This document shows, one piece after another, positions 16,247 through 24,953 of a DNA stretch of 41,503 nucleotides. Within the stretch, counting starts at the first letter, position 1, and each line of letters starts with the position of its first letter. Both the position numbers and the translations under genes were made by a program. A model generated the notes under the pieces. It was not told where the DNA came from. It worked only from the letters and a program-made list of their open reading frames with translations, and searched no databases. Source of the DNA: Candidatus Methylomirabilis sp. (lineage in GTDB: Bacteria; DYJV01); the NCBI GenBank assembly GCA_020722945.1, contig DYJV01000016.1, forward strand, positions 1 through 41,503. Reading direction: 5' to 3'.

Positions 16247-17086
16247 TTAAGATAGCCATCTCTTTCTTCTTTTGTAATGCTTTACATTTTTATAACTTTT
16301 TTTATCTCCACCTTCAGAAAAACCGAGATAAAATTCTTTAACATCATCATTGTTTTTTAATATTTCAGCAGGACCATCAAGAACTACCTTCCCACTCTCC
16401 ATAATATAACCATAATCTGCAACAGAAAGAGCAAGATTAGCATTCTGCTCTACAAGTAAAATCGTAGTCCCCTCTTTGTTTATCTGCTTTATAGTTTCAA
16501 ATATCTCCCTTACAAGAAGAGGAGCCAACCCGAGAGATGGCTCATCAAGCATAAGAAGTCGTGGTTTGGCCATTAGAGCCCTCCCAATTGCAAGCATCTG
16601 CTGCTCACCACCACTAAGATACCCAGCTCTCATATTTATTCTTCTCTTTAATGCAGGAAACAATTCGTATACATGCTCCCTATCTGCTTTGATATTAGAG
16701 GATGAATCTTTTCTTATATAACTTCCAGCAGTAAGATTCTCATCAACTGTAAGCTCTTTAAATATTCTTCTACCCTCCATAACTTGGAATATCCCCTGCC
16801 TTACAATCTCTTCTGCATAACTATTCTTTATCTCTTGTTTGTTAAATTCAATTTTACCATCGGTAACTTCACCATCTTCAGATTTGAGTAAACCTGAGAT
16901 TGACTTAAGGGTGGTAGATTTCCCTGCTCCATTGGATCCAAGTAGTGTAACAATTTTACCCTCAGGAACCTGAAGAGACAATCCTTTTAATACTAAGATG
17001 ACTTCATTATAAACAACTTCAATATTGCTTACATCCAATATTATATTTAATCCCTGAAAAAACTTCTCTTTATCAGATTGTGCCAT
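16247..17086 (-). CDS. livF: Branched-chain amino acid-type ABC transporter ATP-binding protein LivF
   Basis: The 279-residue ATPase has Walker A GSNGAGKST, signature LSGGEQQ and Walker B LLMLDEPSLGL, and ends the core with the LivF-type LVEQN switch. It pairs with LivG on the membrane subunits LivH/LivM. It is longer than most LivF proteins because of a basic C-terminal tail (KNVKHYKRRKRW) and an N-terminal extension. The ribosome-binding site is GGAGGAT. It lies 108 bases after the binding-protein gene, separated by a hairpin that probably lowers its expression relative to the receptor. Confidence 0.92.
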   Translation of the reverse strand: MAQSDKEKFFQGLNIILDVSNIEVVYNEVILVLKGLSLQVPEGKIVTLLGSNGAGKSTTLKSISGLLKSEDGEVTDGKIEFNKQEIKNSYAEEIVRQGIFQVMEGRRIFKELTVDENLTAGSYIRKDSSSNIKADREHVYELFPALKRRINMRAGYLSGGEQQMLAIGRALMAKPRLLMLDEPSLGLAPLLVREIFETIKQINKEGTTILLVEQNANLALSVADYGYIMESGKVVLDGPAEILKNNDDVKEFYLGFSEGGDKKSYKNVKHYKRRKRWLS

Positions 17087-17166
17087 AAAAAATATCCTCC
17101 ATAAAATTATTATAAAAAGCTAAAAACTATAAAGAAAGTAATTCTTAACCTTTTACAATAATATAG

Positions 17167-17188
17167 AAGGGGGGACAAAGCCCCCTTT
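17167..17188 (-). terminator. Intra-operon hairpin after the LivK-like gene
   Basis: AAGGGGG pairs with a C5TT run across a loop containing ACAAAG, six bases past the receptor gene stop. The T tract is short, so it more likely acts as an mRNA stabiliser or partial attenuator than as a full stop. Confidence 0.55.
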
Positions 17189-17194
17189 ATTTTG

Positions 17195-18391
17195 TTATCT
17201 TGCAACTTCAATATAATCTGAAACAGGAACAAATGCACCTTTTTGAATTTGATAGATTCTCAAACTGTTTGCACCTTTGTGTGATTTGTCAGTAAAAGTA
17301 ATTTTACCTGTTAACCCACCTGTATCAAGATCTTTAAGAGATTCAAGAGCTTTCTTTATACCCTCTCCTGTATAATCTTTAGCTACTTTGAGAGCTTCTA
17401 CCATTACATACATTGCAGCAAAACCTTGTGTATAGCATACTATTCTATCTTTTATTTCAGGATGATACTTTTCACTTATTTTTCTCATAAGCTGAACACC
17501 TGGAAGAGATGTATCTGTCCAAAGAGCAAAAGGACATGTCCAATAACAACCTTCAGCTGCATCACCAGCAATTGCAGCAAAATTTTTGTTCATAGCCCAG
17601 TTAAGAGCAATAAATTTTGTAGTAAGATTTAGTTTCTTTGCATCTTTTAGGATAGTGGTCATAGCTTTTGTTTCTTGACAAATAGCCCACTCTGCACCAC
17701 TTTTTTGCATATTAAGTAACTGAGATGTAGCTTCAAGAGCATTAAGTGCTACTATCTCCTTGTCAACTACATCAACACCTATAGTTTTTGCATAATCATC
17801 AGCAGCTGCAAACTTCTTACCCTGATACTCTACTGTAAAAAATGGAGATTTTCCAAAACCTGTGTCATTGTAGATAAAGCAAACTTTAGGGTTTCCAGGT
17901 TTTCCACTCTTTGTATGCTGCTCTTTGATAAATTTGAGAGCAACTCTTGCTTGGTCAGCATAAGTTACACCAATTAGGAAGTTGTAAGGTGTAATTGTTG
18001 GGTCTGTCAAATGCTCTGAATATGATGCTGACATATAAGGGATCTTATCTTTTGTTATCATAGGAGATAATGCTTCTGTATCGCCTGTCCCCCAACCTTG
18101 AATAGCAATAGCTTTACCTTGTAAATTTTTGTATGCAGCAACAGCTTGTGGAATTTTGTAAGCATAATCTGTGTCAAGAAGTTTGATTTGCATACCATTT
18201 ACACCACCATTTTCATTAACATACTTTACATAATCTCTTACAGCATCAGCATATGGAGCACCAACAGCACCTGTGGCACCAGTAATGTCAAAAACCCCAC
18301 CAATAACTATCTCTTTTGGTGCAGCAAAGCTAAGTGTTGAAAACACACCAAACAGTAAAACTACTAACAGAAAACTAATACTTTTTCTCAT
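17195..18391 (-). CDS. Branched-chain amino acid-type ABC substrate-binding protein (LivK-like)
   Basis: The 398-residue protein has a signal peptide (1-23, cleavage at SFA/AP). A type I periplasmic binding fold begins EIVIGGVFDITGATGAVG. There is no lipobox. This family takes branched-chain amino acids, but also aromatic acids, urea, amides and short carboxylates, so the ligand cannot be read from sequence. The operon contains two CoA ligases, which argues for a carboxylic acid rather than an amino acid. An AGGAGGAG site gives strong translation, and the downstream hairpin suggests higher expression than the rest. Confidence 0.9.
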   Translation of the reverse strand: MRKSISFLLVVLLFGVFSTLSFAAPKEIVIGGVFDITGATGAVGAPYADAVRDYVKYVNENGGVNGMQIKLLDTDYAYKIPQAVAAYKNLQGKAIAIQGWGTGDTEALSPMITKDKIPYMSASYSEHLTDPTITPYNFLIGVTYADQARVALKFIKEQHTKSGKPGNPKVCFIYNDTGFGKSPFFTVEYQGKKFAAADDYAKTIGVDVVDKEIVALNALEATSQLLNMQKSGAEWAICQETKAMTTILKDAKKLNLTTKFIALNWAMNKNFAAIAGDAAEGCYWTCPFALWTDTSLPGVQLMRKISEKYHPEIKDRIVCYTQGFAAMYVMVEALKVAKDYTGEGIKKALESLKDLDTGGLTGKITFTDKSHKGANSLRIYQIQKGAFVPVSDYIEVAR

Positions 18392-18471
18392 CTTCTCCTC
18401 CTCTTTTTTTTTATTTTAGGGATAACCCCATTTGGAAATAGAACTTATAGGCAGTTATCTTTACTAAAATA

Positions 18472-19524
18472 TTAATATGAAAATGGCCATAATTTCCAAT
18501 ATGCTTTTATCAGATTCCATCTATGTGCCATACCTTTAGGCTCATAAACAAGAAAAAGGATAATTATCAATCCAAATATCCCCTCTCTGATTGCAGCAAA
18601 TGAATTAACAACAGCCGGGTAATTTTCACCTAATATAGAACTTATATATCTTAAAAATTCAGGGAGAATTACCATAAAAACTGTCCCAAAGATTGTCCCA
18701 ATAAGACTTCCAAGACCACCAATAATAATCATTGTAAGATACTCAATAGATACACCAATTGTAAAGTGCTCAGGTGAAATTATAAGAATGTAGTGTGCCC
18801 ACAAACTTCCAGCAATTCCTGCATAGAAAGAACTCATAGCAAAAGCAAGCAATTTGTATTTAAATATATCAACACCTATAATTTCTGCAGCAATGTAATT
18901 GTCCCTAACTGCAACAAAAGCTCTACCAGTTTTAGTCCTTATAATATTTTTAGCAAAAATCATAAGTATAATTGCCATAGTAACTACTAAATAAAAGTAT
19001 TTCTGGTCAGTATCAAAGGCAAACCCACCTATAGATGGAGATGTAACCATCTTACCCAAGACACCATTTGTAACAGCACTCCAGTGAATAATAACATACT
19101 CAATAATAAACTGTGCAGCAAGAGTAGCAATAGCAAGATATAATCCTTTCAACCTGAGAGACGGGAGACCAAAGATCATACCTATAACGGATGTTACTAA
19201 AGCAGCAAGTGGCATAGCTACCCAAAAAGAGAGATGTAAATCATTAGTAAAGTAGGCACACGCATAAGCACCTATACCAACAAAAGCACCATGTCCAAGA
19301 GATATCTGCCCTGCAAAACCTGTAAGAATATTTAGACCAATTGCTCCAATAAGATAAATAGAAACCACATTTGCAACATACAAGATATACTTATTTGCAA
19401 ACATTGGAAATATATAAAGAAGTATCAGAAAAGCAAACAAACAAGACTTATGAAAAACTGTCTGATAAATCTCATAATCTTTTTCGTAAGACTCCTTAAA
19501 ATCGCCACAAACACCATAACTCAT
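18472..19524 (-). CDS. livM: Branched-chain amino acid-type ABC permease LivM
   Basis: The 350-residue protein has about nine hydrophobic segments after a hydrophilic N-terminal stretch of about 28 residues. The LivM signatures GFAGQISLGHGAFVGIGAY and IIGGLGSLIGTIFG are present. It forms the heterodimeric inner-membrane channel with LivH. It lies 31 bases after livH and 80 bases before the receptor gene. Confidence 0.93.
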   Translation of the reverse strand: MSYGVCGDFKESYEKDYEIYQTVFHKSCLFAFLILLYIFPMFANKYILYVANVVSIYLIGAIGLNILTGFAGQISLGHGAFVGIGAYACAYFTNDLHLSFWVAMPLAALVTSVIGMIFGLPSLRLKGLYLAIATLAAQFIIEYVIIHWSAVTNGVLGKMVTSPSIGGFAFDTDQKYFYLVVTMAIILMIFAKNIIRTKTGRAFVAVRDNYIAAEIIGVDIFKYKLLAFAMSSFYAGIAGSLWAHYILIISPEHFTIGVSIEYLTMIIIGGLGSLIGTIFGTVFMVILPEFLRYISSILGENYPAVVNSFAAIREGIFGLIIILFLVYEPKGMAHRWNLIKAYWKLWPFSY

Positions 19525-19555
19525 AATTTATACTTACCCTCCCCTAAAAATTCAA

Positions 19556-20440
19556 TTAAACTTTTTCTATTTGCTCTGTTCCAAATAATCCGTAAGGTTT
19601 TACCATAAGGATAACTATAAGAACAATAAATGGTGCAACCTCTTTTATACCAGGTAGAATAGGATCGAGATATCCCCCACATAAGTTTTCAAGAATACCT
19701 ATAATCAAACCTCCAATAATAGCACCACCAATACTGTCAAGTCCTCCAAGTATAACAACAGGGAAAACTTTTAATCCATAAAATCCAAGAGAGACATTTA
19801 TACCATTGATATTACCTATAAGTATCCCTCCAACAGCAGAAACAACAGCAGCTATACACCAAGCAAGTGCAAAAATCTTTTTGATACTGATACCCATACT
19901 CATTGCTGCCTGTTGGTCATCAGCAGTTGCTCTCATAGCTATACCACTTCTATTGTATTTAAAAAATAGTGTAAAAATTGCAAGAAATATCACTGCAAAT
20001 ATTATACTGTAAAGATAAATTTCAGAAATTGCTATCTTACTTGCAAGTTGTATAGGAGCCTGAGAAAATATAGGTGGAAAAACTTTTGTCTGTGTCCCCC
20101 AAAATATCTGAATAACACCTTTGAGAAGACTTGATAATCCTATTGTGAGCATTATTATAGAGATAATTGGCTCACCAATCATAGGCCTTAAGAAAAATCG
20201 TTCTATCATCAGACCAACAAAACCTGTAACTATCAAAGTGAGCAAAAAGGAAACAACAAAAGGGAGCTTCAAGCCAACAACCATCTGCAAACATAGATAC
20301 GCACCAAGCATAAGAAACTCACCCTGAGCAAAGTTGATAACACTTGTTGATTTGTATATAAGAACAAAACCGAGAGCAACAAGTGCATAAATACTACCAA
20401 TTACTATACCTGTTATTATTAGTTGAATAAAAAATTCCAT
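19556..20440 (-). CDS. livH: Branched-chain amino acid-type ABC permease LivH
   Basis: The 294-residue, highly hydrophobic protein has the LivH pattern (SIYALVALGFVLIYKSTSVINFAQGEF near the start; ILGGLDSIGGAIIGG near the end). It is the partner of LivM in the membrane. AAGGAGAG precedes the ATG. It starts 13 bases after the acyl-CoA synthetase stop, so transporter and ligase are co-expressed. Confidence 0.94.
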   Translation of the reverse strand: MEFFIQLIITGIVIGSIYALVALGFVLIYKSTSVINFAQGEFLMLGAYLCLQMVVGLKLPFVVSFLLTLIVTGFVGLMIERFFLRPMIGEPIISIIMLTIGLSSLLKGVIQIFWGTQTKVFPPIFSQAPIQLASKIAISEIYLYSIIFAVIFLAIFTLFFKYNRSGIAMRATADDQQAAMSMGISIKKIFALAWCIAAVVSAVGGILIGNINGINVSLGFYGLKVFPVVILGGLDSIGGAIIGGLIIGILENLCGGYLDPILPGIKEVAPFIVLIVILMVKPYGLFGTEQIEKV

Positions 20441-20453
20441 AACAAACTCTCCT

Positions 20454-22421
20454 TTATAAATTCCTAACTTTTAATTGGGTTCTAATCGTAGTGGTTTTAC
20501 CATCTTGAAATTTGATAGTATCTTCAATTGGTATCATCTCCTTATTCCCATACATTCCAATAATTACGGGGGAGTATCTCTCCTCAACAAATTTTCTCCT
20601 TACCTTACCTGTCCTTGTGAGCTCATCATCATCAGCATGAAGCTCTTTATAAAGAAGAACAAACTTTTTGAGCTTTGAAGACTCAGGCAGTGTAACATTT
20701 ACCTTGACAACCTCTTTCTCTATAAACTCCTGAACTTTGTCATTAGCTGCAAGATTTGTATAGGTAGTATATTCAATTCTTTGGGTTTCTGCCCATTTCC
20801 CAACTATACCGTAATCTATACATATTATGCCTATAATATAATCTCTTTCGTGACCAACACACACAGCCTCCTTGATATAAGGGCTAAACTTCAACTTATT
20901 TTCAATAAACTGAGGTGAAAATTTGGTGCCATTTTTAAGGGTCATAACATCTTTTACCCTGTCGATAACAACAAGATGACCATTTTCGTTAAAATAACCT
21001 GCATCACCAGAGTGAAGCCAGCCATCTTTAACAGTCTCATTGGTAGCCTCTTCATTCTTATAGTATCCAGCAAAAACACTTGGACTCTTAGATATAATCT
21101 CACCATCATCTGCAATTTTGATATATGTCTGATAAATAGGCTTACCCACAGTATCAAAACCTATATCCCCATCCCTATGAATACAAGATATACCTGAAAT
21201 TTCAGTCTGTCCATATATTTGTTTCAACTCTATACCAAGAGCATGAAAAAATCTGAATGTATCAGGACCAAGAGCAGCACCACCTGTAGTCGCACTTCTC
21301 ATCTTTGAAAAACCTAATCTATCTTTTAATGCTCTAAAAATCATAAAATATGAAAATTTATATTTTAGTTTCTCGGTAAAAGATGGCTGCACTTTGGTAA
21401 ACTTGTAATCTGCCCATCTATAACCTATAGGAAGACATTTGTTGTAAAACCATCTTTTTATAGGTGAAGCGTCAAGTATCTTTACTTGAACAGTAGCAGC
21501 AAGATTCTCCCATACCCTTGGAGGTGAAAACATAAGATTTGGACCTATCTCTCTGATATTTTCATTTGTGGTCTCACCCTCTTCTGGGAAATTAACAGTA
21601 AAATTAAAGAGGAGACCACTTGCAACACACATCATCTGCTCACCAACCCATGCAAGTGGGAGAAATGATACAAATTGGTCAGATTCATATTTTCTGTCAA
21701 CTATTCCAAGATTGTAAGCCATTGTAAGGAGATTTCTATGAGTAAGCATTGCAAGCTTAGGGAAACCAGTAGTCCCAGAGGTGGTGCAAATCTGTGCAAT
21801 ATCAAGAGAATCTGTCTCTTCTATCATCTTCTCAAAATTTATATTTTTCTCCTGTTCATATTTTCTGCCAAACTCTTCAACTTCATCAAAAGGCATCAAT
21901 ATAGGGTCTGTATATTTCCACATACCCTTTGGATCGTGGTAGATGATTTTCTTAACTTTAGGGAAATCATCTTTTATCTCAAGCATTTTATCAACCTGCT
22001 CCTGATCCTCTGCAATTACAAATTTACTATCTGAGTGGTCAATAATATACGCAACCTCTTTTACTATTGAATCTTGATAAATACCTATTCCACAGCCTCT
22101 TAAACATTGAGCAGCAAGCTCACCATACACCCATTCTGGTCTGTTATCACTAATAATAGATATCTTATCACCCTTTTCAAATCCGAGAACTTTTAACCCT
22201 AAAGCAAAATATTTAACATGATTGTAATAGTCGTCCCACGTGTAAGTCTGCCATATTCCAAACTCTTTCTCCCTTAATGCAACTTTATTTTTACCAAATT
22301 TTTTGTATGCTCTTAGAAGCAGCTTAGGGAAGGTCATTTTATCTATATCGATATCTGGAAGATAATCTTTGGGTGGTAATTCCCACTCCTTCTCCCAATC
22401 GATATTTTTTCTGATATCCAT
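20454..22421 (-). CDS. Long-chain-type acyl-CoA synthetase (AMP-forming)
   Basis: The 655-residue protein belongs to the long FadD15/FAA-like class of adenylate-forming ligases. It has P-loop motif TSGTTGFPKLAMLTH, YGQTEISG, and the HSGDAGYFNENGHLVVIDRVKD hinge region. It activates a carboxylic acid, most likely a fatty or aryl-alkyl acid, to its CoA thioester. It lies between livG and livH in the same operon, with short gaps and an AGGAGGAG site. This suggests that the imported substrate is activated on entry. Such Liv plus acyl-CoA synthetase operons recur in anaerobic bacteria, but the substrate is generally not proven. Confidence 0.9.
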   Translation of the reverse strand: MDIRKNIDWEKEWELPPKDYLPDIDIDKMTFPKLLLRAYKKFGKNKVALREKEFGIWQTYTWDDYYNHVKYFALGLKVLGFEKGDKISIISDNRPEWVYGELAAQCLRGCGIGIYQDSIVKEVAYIIDHSDSKFVIAEDQEQVDKMLEIKDDFPKVKKIIYHDPKGMWKYTDPILMPFDEVEEFGRKYEQEKNINFEKMIEETDSLDIAQICTTSGTTGFPKLAMLTHRNLLTMAYNLGIVDRKYESDQFVSFLPLAWVGEQMMCVASGLLFNFTVNFPEEGETTNENIREIGPNLMFSPPRVWENLAATVQVKILDASPIKRWFYNKCLPIGYRWADYKFTKVQPSFTEKLKYKFSYFMIFRALKDRLGFSKMRSATTGGAALGPDTFRFFHALGIELKQIYGQTEISGISCIHRDGDIGFDTVGKPIYQTYIKIADDGEIISKSPSVFAGYYKNEEATNETVKDGWLHSGDAGYFNENGHLVVIDRVKDVMTLKNGTKFSPQFIENKLKFSPYIKEAVCVGHERDYIIGIICIDYGIVGKWAETQRIEYTTYTNLAANDKVQEFIEKEVVKVNVTLPESSKLKKFVLLYKELHADDDELTRTGKVRRKFVEERYSPVIIGMYGNKEMIPIEDTIKFQDGKTTTIRTQLKVRNL

Positions 22422-22453
22422 ATTTTATTTCTCCTCCTTATTAAAAAGTAAGT

Positions 22454-23245
22454 TTATCTGCCCAAAAATACAGTTTCTTCGCCACCAAGATATGCTTCTA
22501 TAACCTGAGGATGTTTTTGAACCTCTTCAGGTGTCCCTTCAGTAATCTTCTCTCCAAAATTAAGAACCATAAGCCTATTTGACAGATCCATTACAACACC
22601 CATATCATGCTCTATCAGAACAACAGTCTTTTTCCACTCGTTGTTTATGTCAATGATAAATCTTGCCATATCTTCTGCTTCTTCAAGATTCATACCTGCC
22701 ATAGGCTCATCAAGAAGAACAATATCTCCACCAAGTGCAAGAGCCCTACCAAGCTCAACTCTTTTCTGAACTCCATAAGGTAGCATCCCTACTGGCTTTT
22801 TTCTATAATTTTCAATTTCCAAGAAATCAATAATATTTTCAGCTACTTTTCTGTGCTCAACTTCTGTATTTCTTGCTTTGCCAAACCAGAAAATATCTGC
22901 TAAAATATTATTTTTGATGTGAACATGCCTGCCAAGCATTATATTTTCCAAAACAGTCATACCTTTAAAGAGCTCTAAGTTTTGGAAAGTCCTTGACATA
23001 CCTTTGTATGCAATCTGATCAGGAGATATCTTAGTGATATCTTCACCTTTAAATAGTATCCTGCCTCGCTGAGGTTTGTAGAAACCTGATATAACATTGA
23101 ACATACTTGATTTACCAGCACCATTGGGACCTATGATAGAAAAAATCTCTCCATCATAAACAGTGAAAGTAATGTCAGTCAGAGCATTCACTCCCCCAAA
23201 GGAAAGATGGACGTTTTCACCTTTTAAAATTTCTTTTTTACTCAT
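22454..23245 (-). CDS. livG: Branched-chain amino acid-type ABC transporter ATP-binding protein LivG
   Basis: The 263-residue ATPase has Walker A GPNGAGKSS, a degenerate signature region (LPYGVQKRVELGRAL) and Walker B IVLLDEPMAGM. These are typical of LivG, in which LSGGQ is often replaced by an LxYGxQ sequence. It is the first gene of the operon, about 110 bases after a near-consensus promoter. The ribosome-binding site is GGAAGGGTG. Confidence 0.93.
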   Translation of the reverse strand: MSKKEILKGENVHLSFGGVNALTDITFTVYDGEIFSIIGPNGAGKSSMFNVISGFYKPQRGRILFKGEDITKISPDQIAYKGMSRTFQNLELFKGMTVLENIMLGRHVHIKNNILADIFWFGKARNTEVEHRKVAENIIDFLEIENYRKKPVGMLPYGVQKRVELGRALALGGDIVLLDEPMAGMNLEEAEDMARFIIDINNEWKKTVVLIEHDMGVVMDLSNRLMVLNFGEKITEGTPEEVQKHPQVIEAYLGGEETVFLGR

Positions 23246-23360
23246 TTTTACACCCTTCCGATAATACTTCTTAATTTATTTGAATATATAAAATATTGTT
23301 TTAAAAATTGCAAGATATAATTTAAATTCTATAACCATAAGAAAGTTAACGTAAGGTGGG

Positions 23361-23389
23361 TATATAAAAAATAATTTATAATATGTCAA
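23361..23389 (-). promoter_or_regulatory. Near-consensus promoter of the Liv/CoA ligase operon
   Basis: On the minus strand, TTGACA (23384-23389), 17-base spacer, TATATA (23361-23366). The transcript would start near 23354. A second weaker match lies further upstream, TTGACA (23520-23525) with TATTTT (23497-23502). Confidence 0.6.
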
Positions 23390-23603
23390 GTGAATTTTAT
23401 CCTTTTTCTATCTTTCTAAAATACTGTTTATTTTTATATATTTGCTGATTACCTTAAAATAATTGGAGAATTTACAATATCTCTTCCAAAACCGATAAAA
23501 TAAAAATATTAACAATATGTGTCAACAAACGTTTTATTATCAATAAAGAGCTTACAATATATTTCATTGGTAACTAAAATGTTAGTTGACAAAACTTTAA
23601 ACA
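23390..23603. other. AT-rich region between divergent livG operon and trmFO
   Basis: No gene seen. TTGACA at 23586-23591 could be the -35 box of trmFO. An inverted repeat with arms TTTAAAC and GTTTAAA around AAT (about 23597-23613) overlaps the region just before the trmFO start, and could bind a regulator. Confidence 0.45.
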
Positions 23604-23621
23604 ATGTTTAAAAGAAATTGG

Positions 23622-24932
23622 ATGAAAACGATAAATATAGTAGGAGCTGGTCTGGCAGGTTCAGAAATAGCTTTACAGTTAGCCAAAAGAGACTTCAAGA
23701 TAAAACTATTTGAAATGCGTCCTGAGGTTACTACTCCCGCCCACCAGAGTGACAAATTTGCAGAATTAGTATGTAGCAACTCCTTTAAATCCACTAATCC
23801 CAATATCCCAGCAGGTATGCTTAAAAATGAATTAAGAGGACTTAAATCTTATCTAATAGAGGCAGCAGATAAATTTTCTATCCCCGGAGGGAATTCCCTT
23901 ACAGTTGATAGAGAGAAATTTTCATCATATATCACAGATATTATAATGAAAAATAAAAATATCAACTTTATAAATAAAGAGTTTACAGAATTATCCACTT
24001 CTGAAACAACAGTGATTGCTTCCGGACCACTTACATCTGAAAAACTCTCAGAAAACATCATAAAAGTCACAGAAAGCAGAAATTTCTACTTTTACGATGC
24101 AATAGCTCCAATAGTTGAAGCATCATCAATAGATATGAGCAATGCTTTCTTGGCAAACCGATACGATACCAAAAATAACGATTATATCAACTGTCCACTT
24201 TCAGAACAGGAGTATCATACATTTGTCAAAGAACTTAAAAGTGCCAAAACTTTTCCCTACAAAGAGTTTGAAAAACCTAAATATTTTGATGGGTGTATGC
24301 CGATAGAGGAGATGGCAGAAAGAGGCAATATGACTCTTGCTTTTGGACCTATGAGGCCAGTGGGACTCGTTGACCCACATGGTAAGCAACATTTTGCAAT
24401 AGTTCAGCTCAGAAGAGAAAATATAGAGGGGACATCATATAATATTGTTGGTTTTCAGACAAAGATGACTTATCCTGAGCAGGATAGAGTTTTAAGATTG
24501 ATCCCTGCCCTAAAAGATGCAAACTTTCTAAGATACGGCTCACTCCATAGAAACAGCTACATAAATGCACCTCACCTTCTCAATCAAGATATGTCACTAA
24601 AAAATATGCCAAACATCTTCATAGCCGGGCAGCTATCTGGGGTAGAGGGGTATATTGAGTCAATAGCACAAGGGTTGCTCGTTGGAGTAATAATTTACAA
24701 TAAATATTTAGATAACTCTTTTCAATATCCTCCGCCATCTACAGCATTAGGTAGTCTTTACAATCATCTTACAGAAGATAAAGGTAAATTTGTCCCATCA
24801 AATATAAATTTTAGTTTATTTAAGTATGGTGAGGAGATATCAAAAATTAGAAATAAGGATAAAAGAAGAGAGGCTGTTGTAAAGCAATCGGAAATATCTT
24901 TTAAAGAATGGTTACAAAATATCAGATGGTAA
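23622..24932 (+). CDS. trmFO: Folate-dependent tRNA (uracil-54-C5)-methyltransferase TrmFO
   Basis: The 436-residue protein is the normal TrmFO length. It has an N-terminal FAD-binding GAGLAGSE motif (8-15), the VCSNSFKS segment with Cys51, FDGCMPIEEMAERG, and a C-terminal FIAGQLSGVEGY segment. TrmFO methylates U54 of the tRNA T-loop using methylene-THF and FADH2, unlike SAM-dependent TrmA. An upstream ATG at 23604 is in frame, but the family starts at the beta strand beginning MKTINIVGAG, so I use 23622. No strong ribosome-binding site precedes either. It heads an operon with the binding lipoprotein and birA. Confidence 0.95.
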   Translation: MKTINIVGAGLAGSEIALQLAKRDFKIKLFEMRPEVTTPAHQSDKFAELVCSNSFKSTNPNIPAGMLKNELRGLKSYLIEAADKFSIPGGNSLTVDREKFSSYITDIIMKNKNINFINKEFTELSTSETTVIASGPLTSEKLSENIIKVTESRNFYFYDAIAPIVEASSIDMSNAFLANRYDTKNNDYINCPLSEQEYHTFVKELKSAKTFPYKEFEKPKYFDGCMPIEEMAERGNMTLAFGPMRPVGLVDPHGKQHFAIVQLRRENIEGTSYNIVGFQTKMTYPEQDRVLRLIPALKDANFLRYGSLHRNSYINAPHLLNQDMSLKNMPNIFIAGQLSGVEGYIESIAQGLLVGVIIYNKYLDNSFQYPPPSTALGSLYNHLTEDKGKFVPSNINFSLFKYGEEISKIRNKDKRREAVVKQSEISFKEWLQNIRW

Positions 24933-24953
24933 AATAATCTTAGGAGTTTTTAT

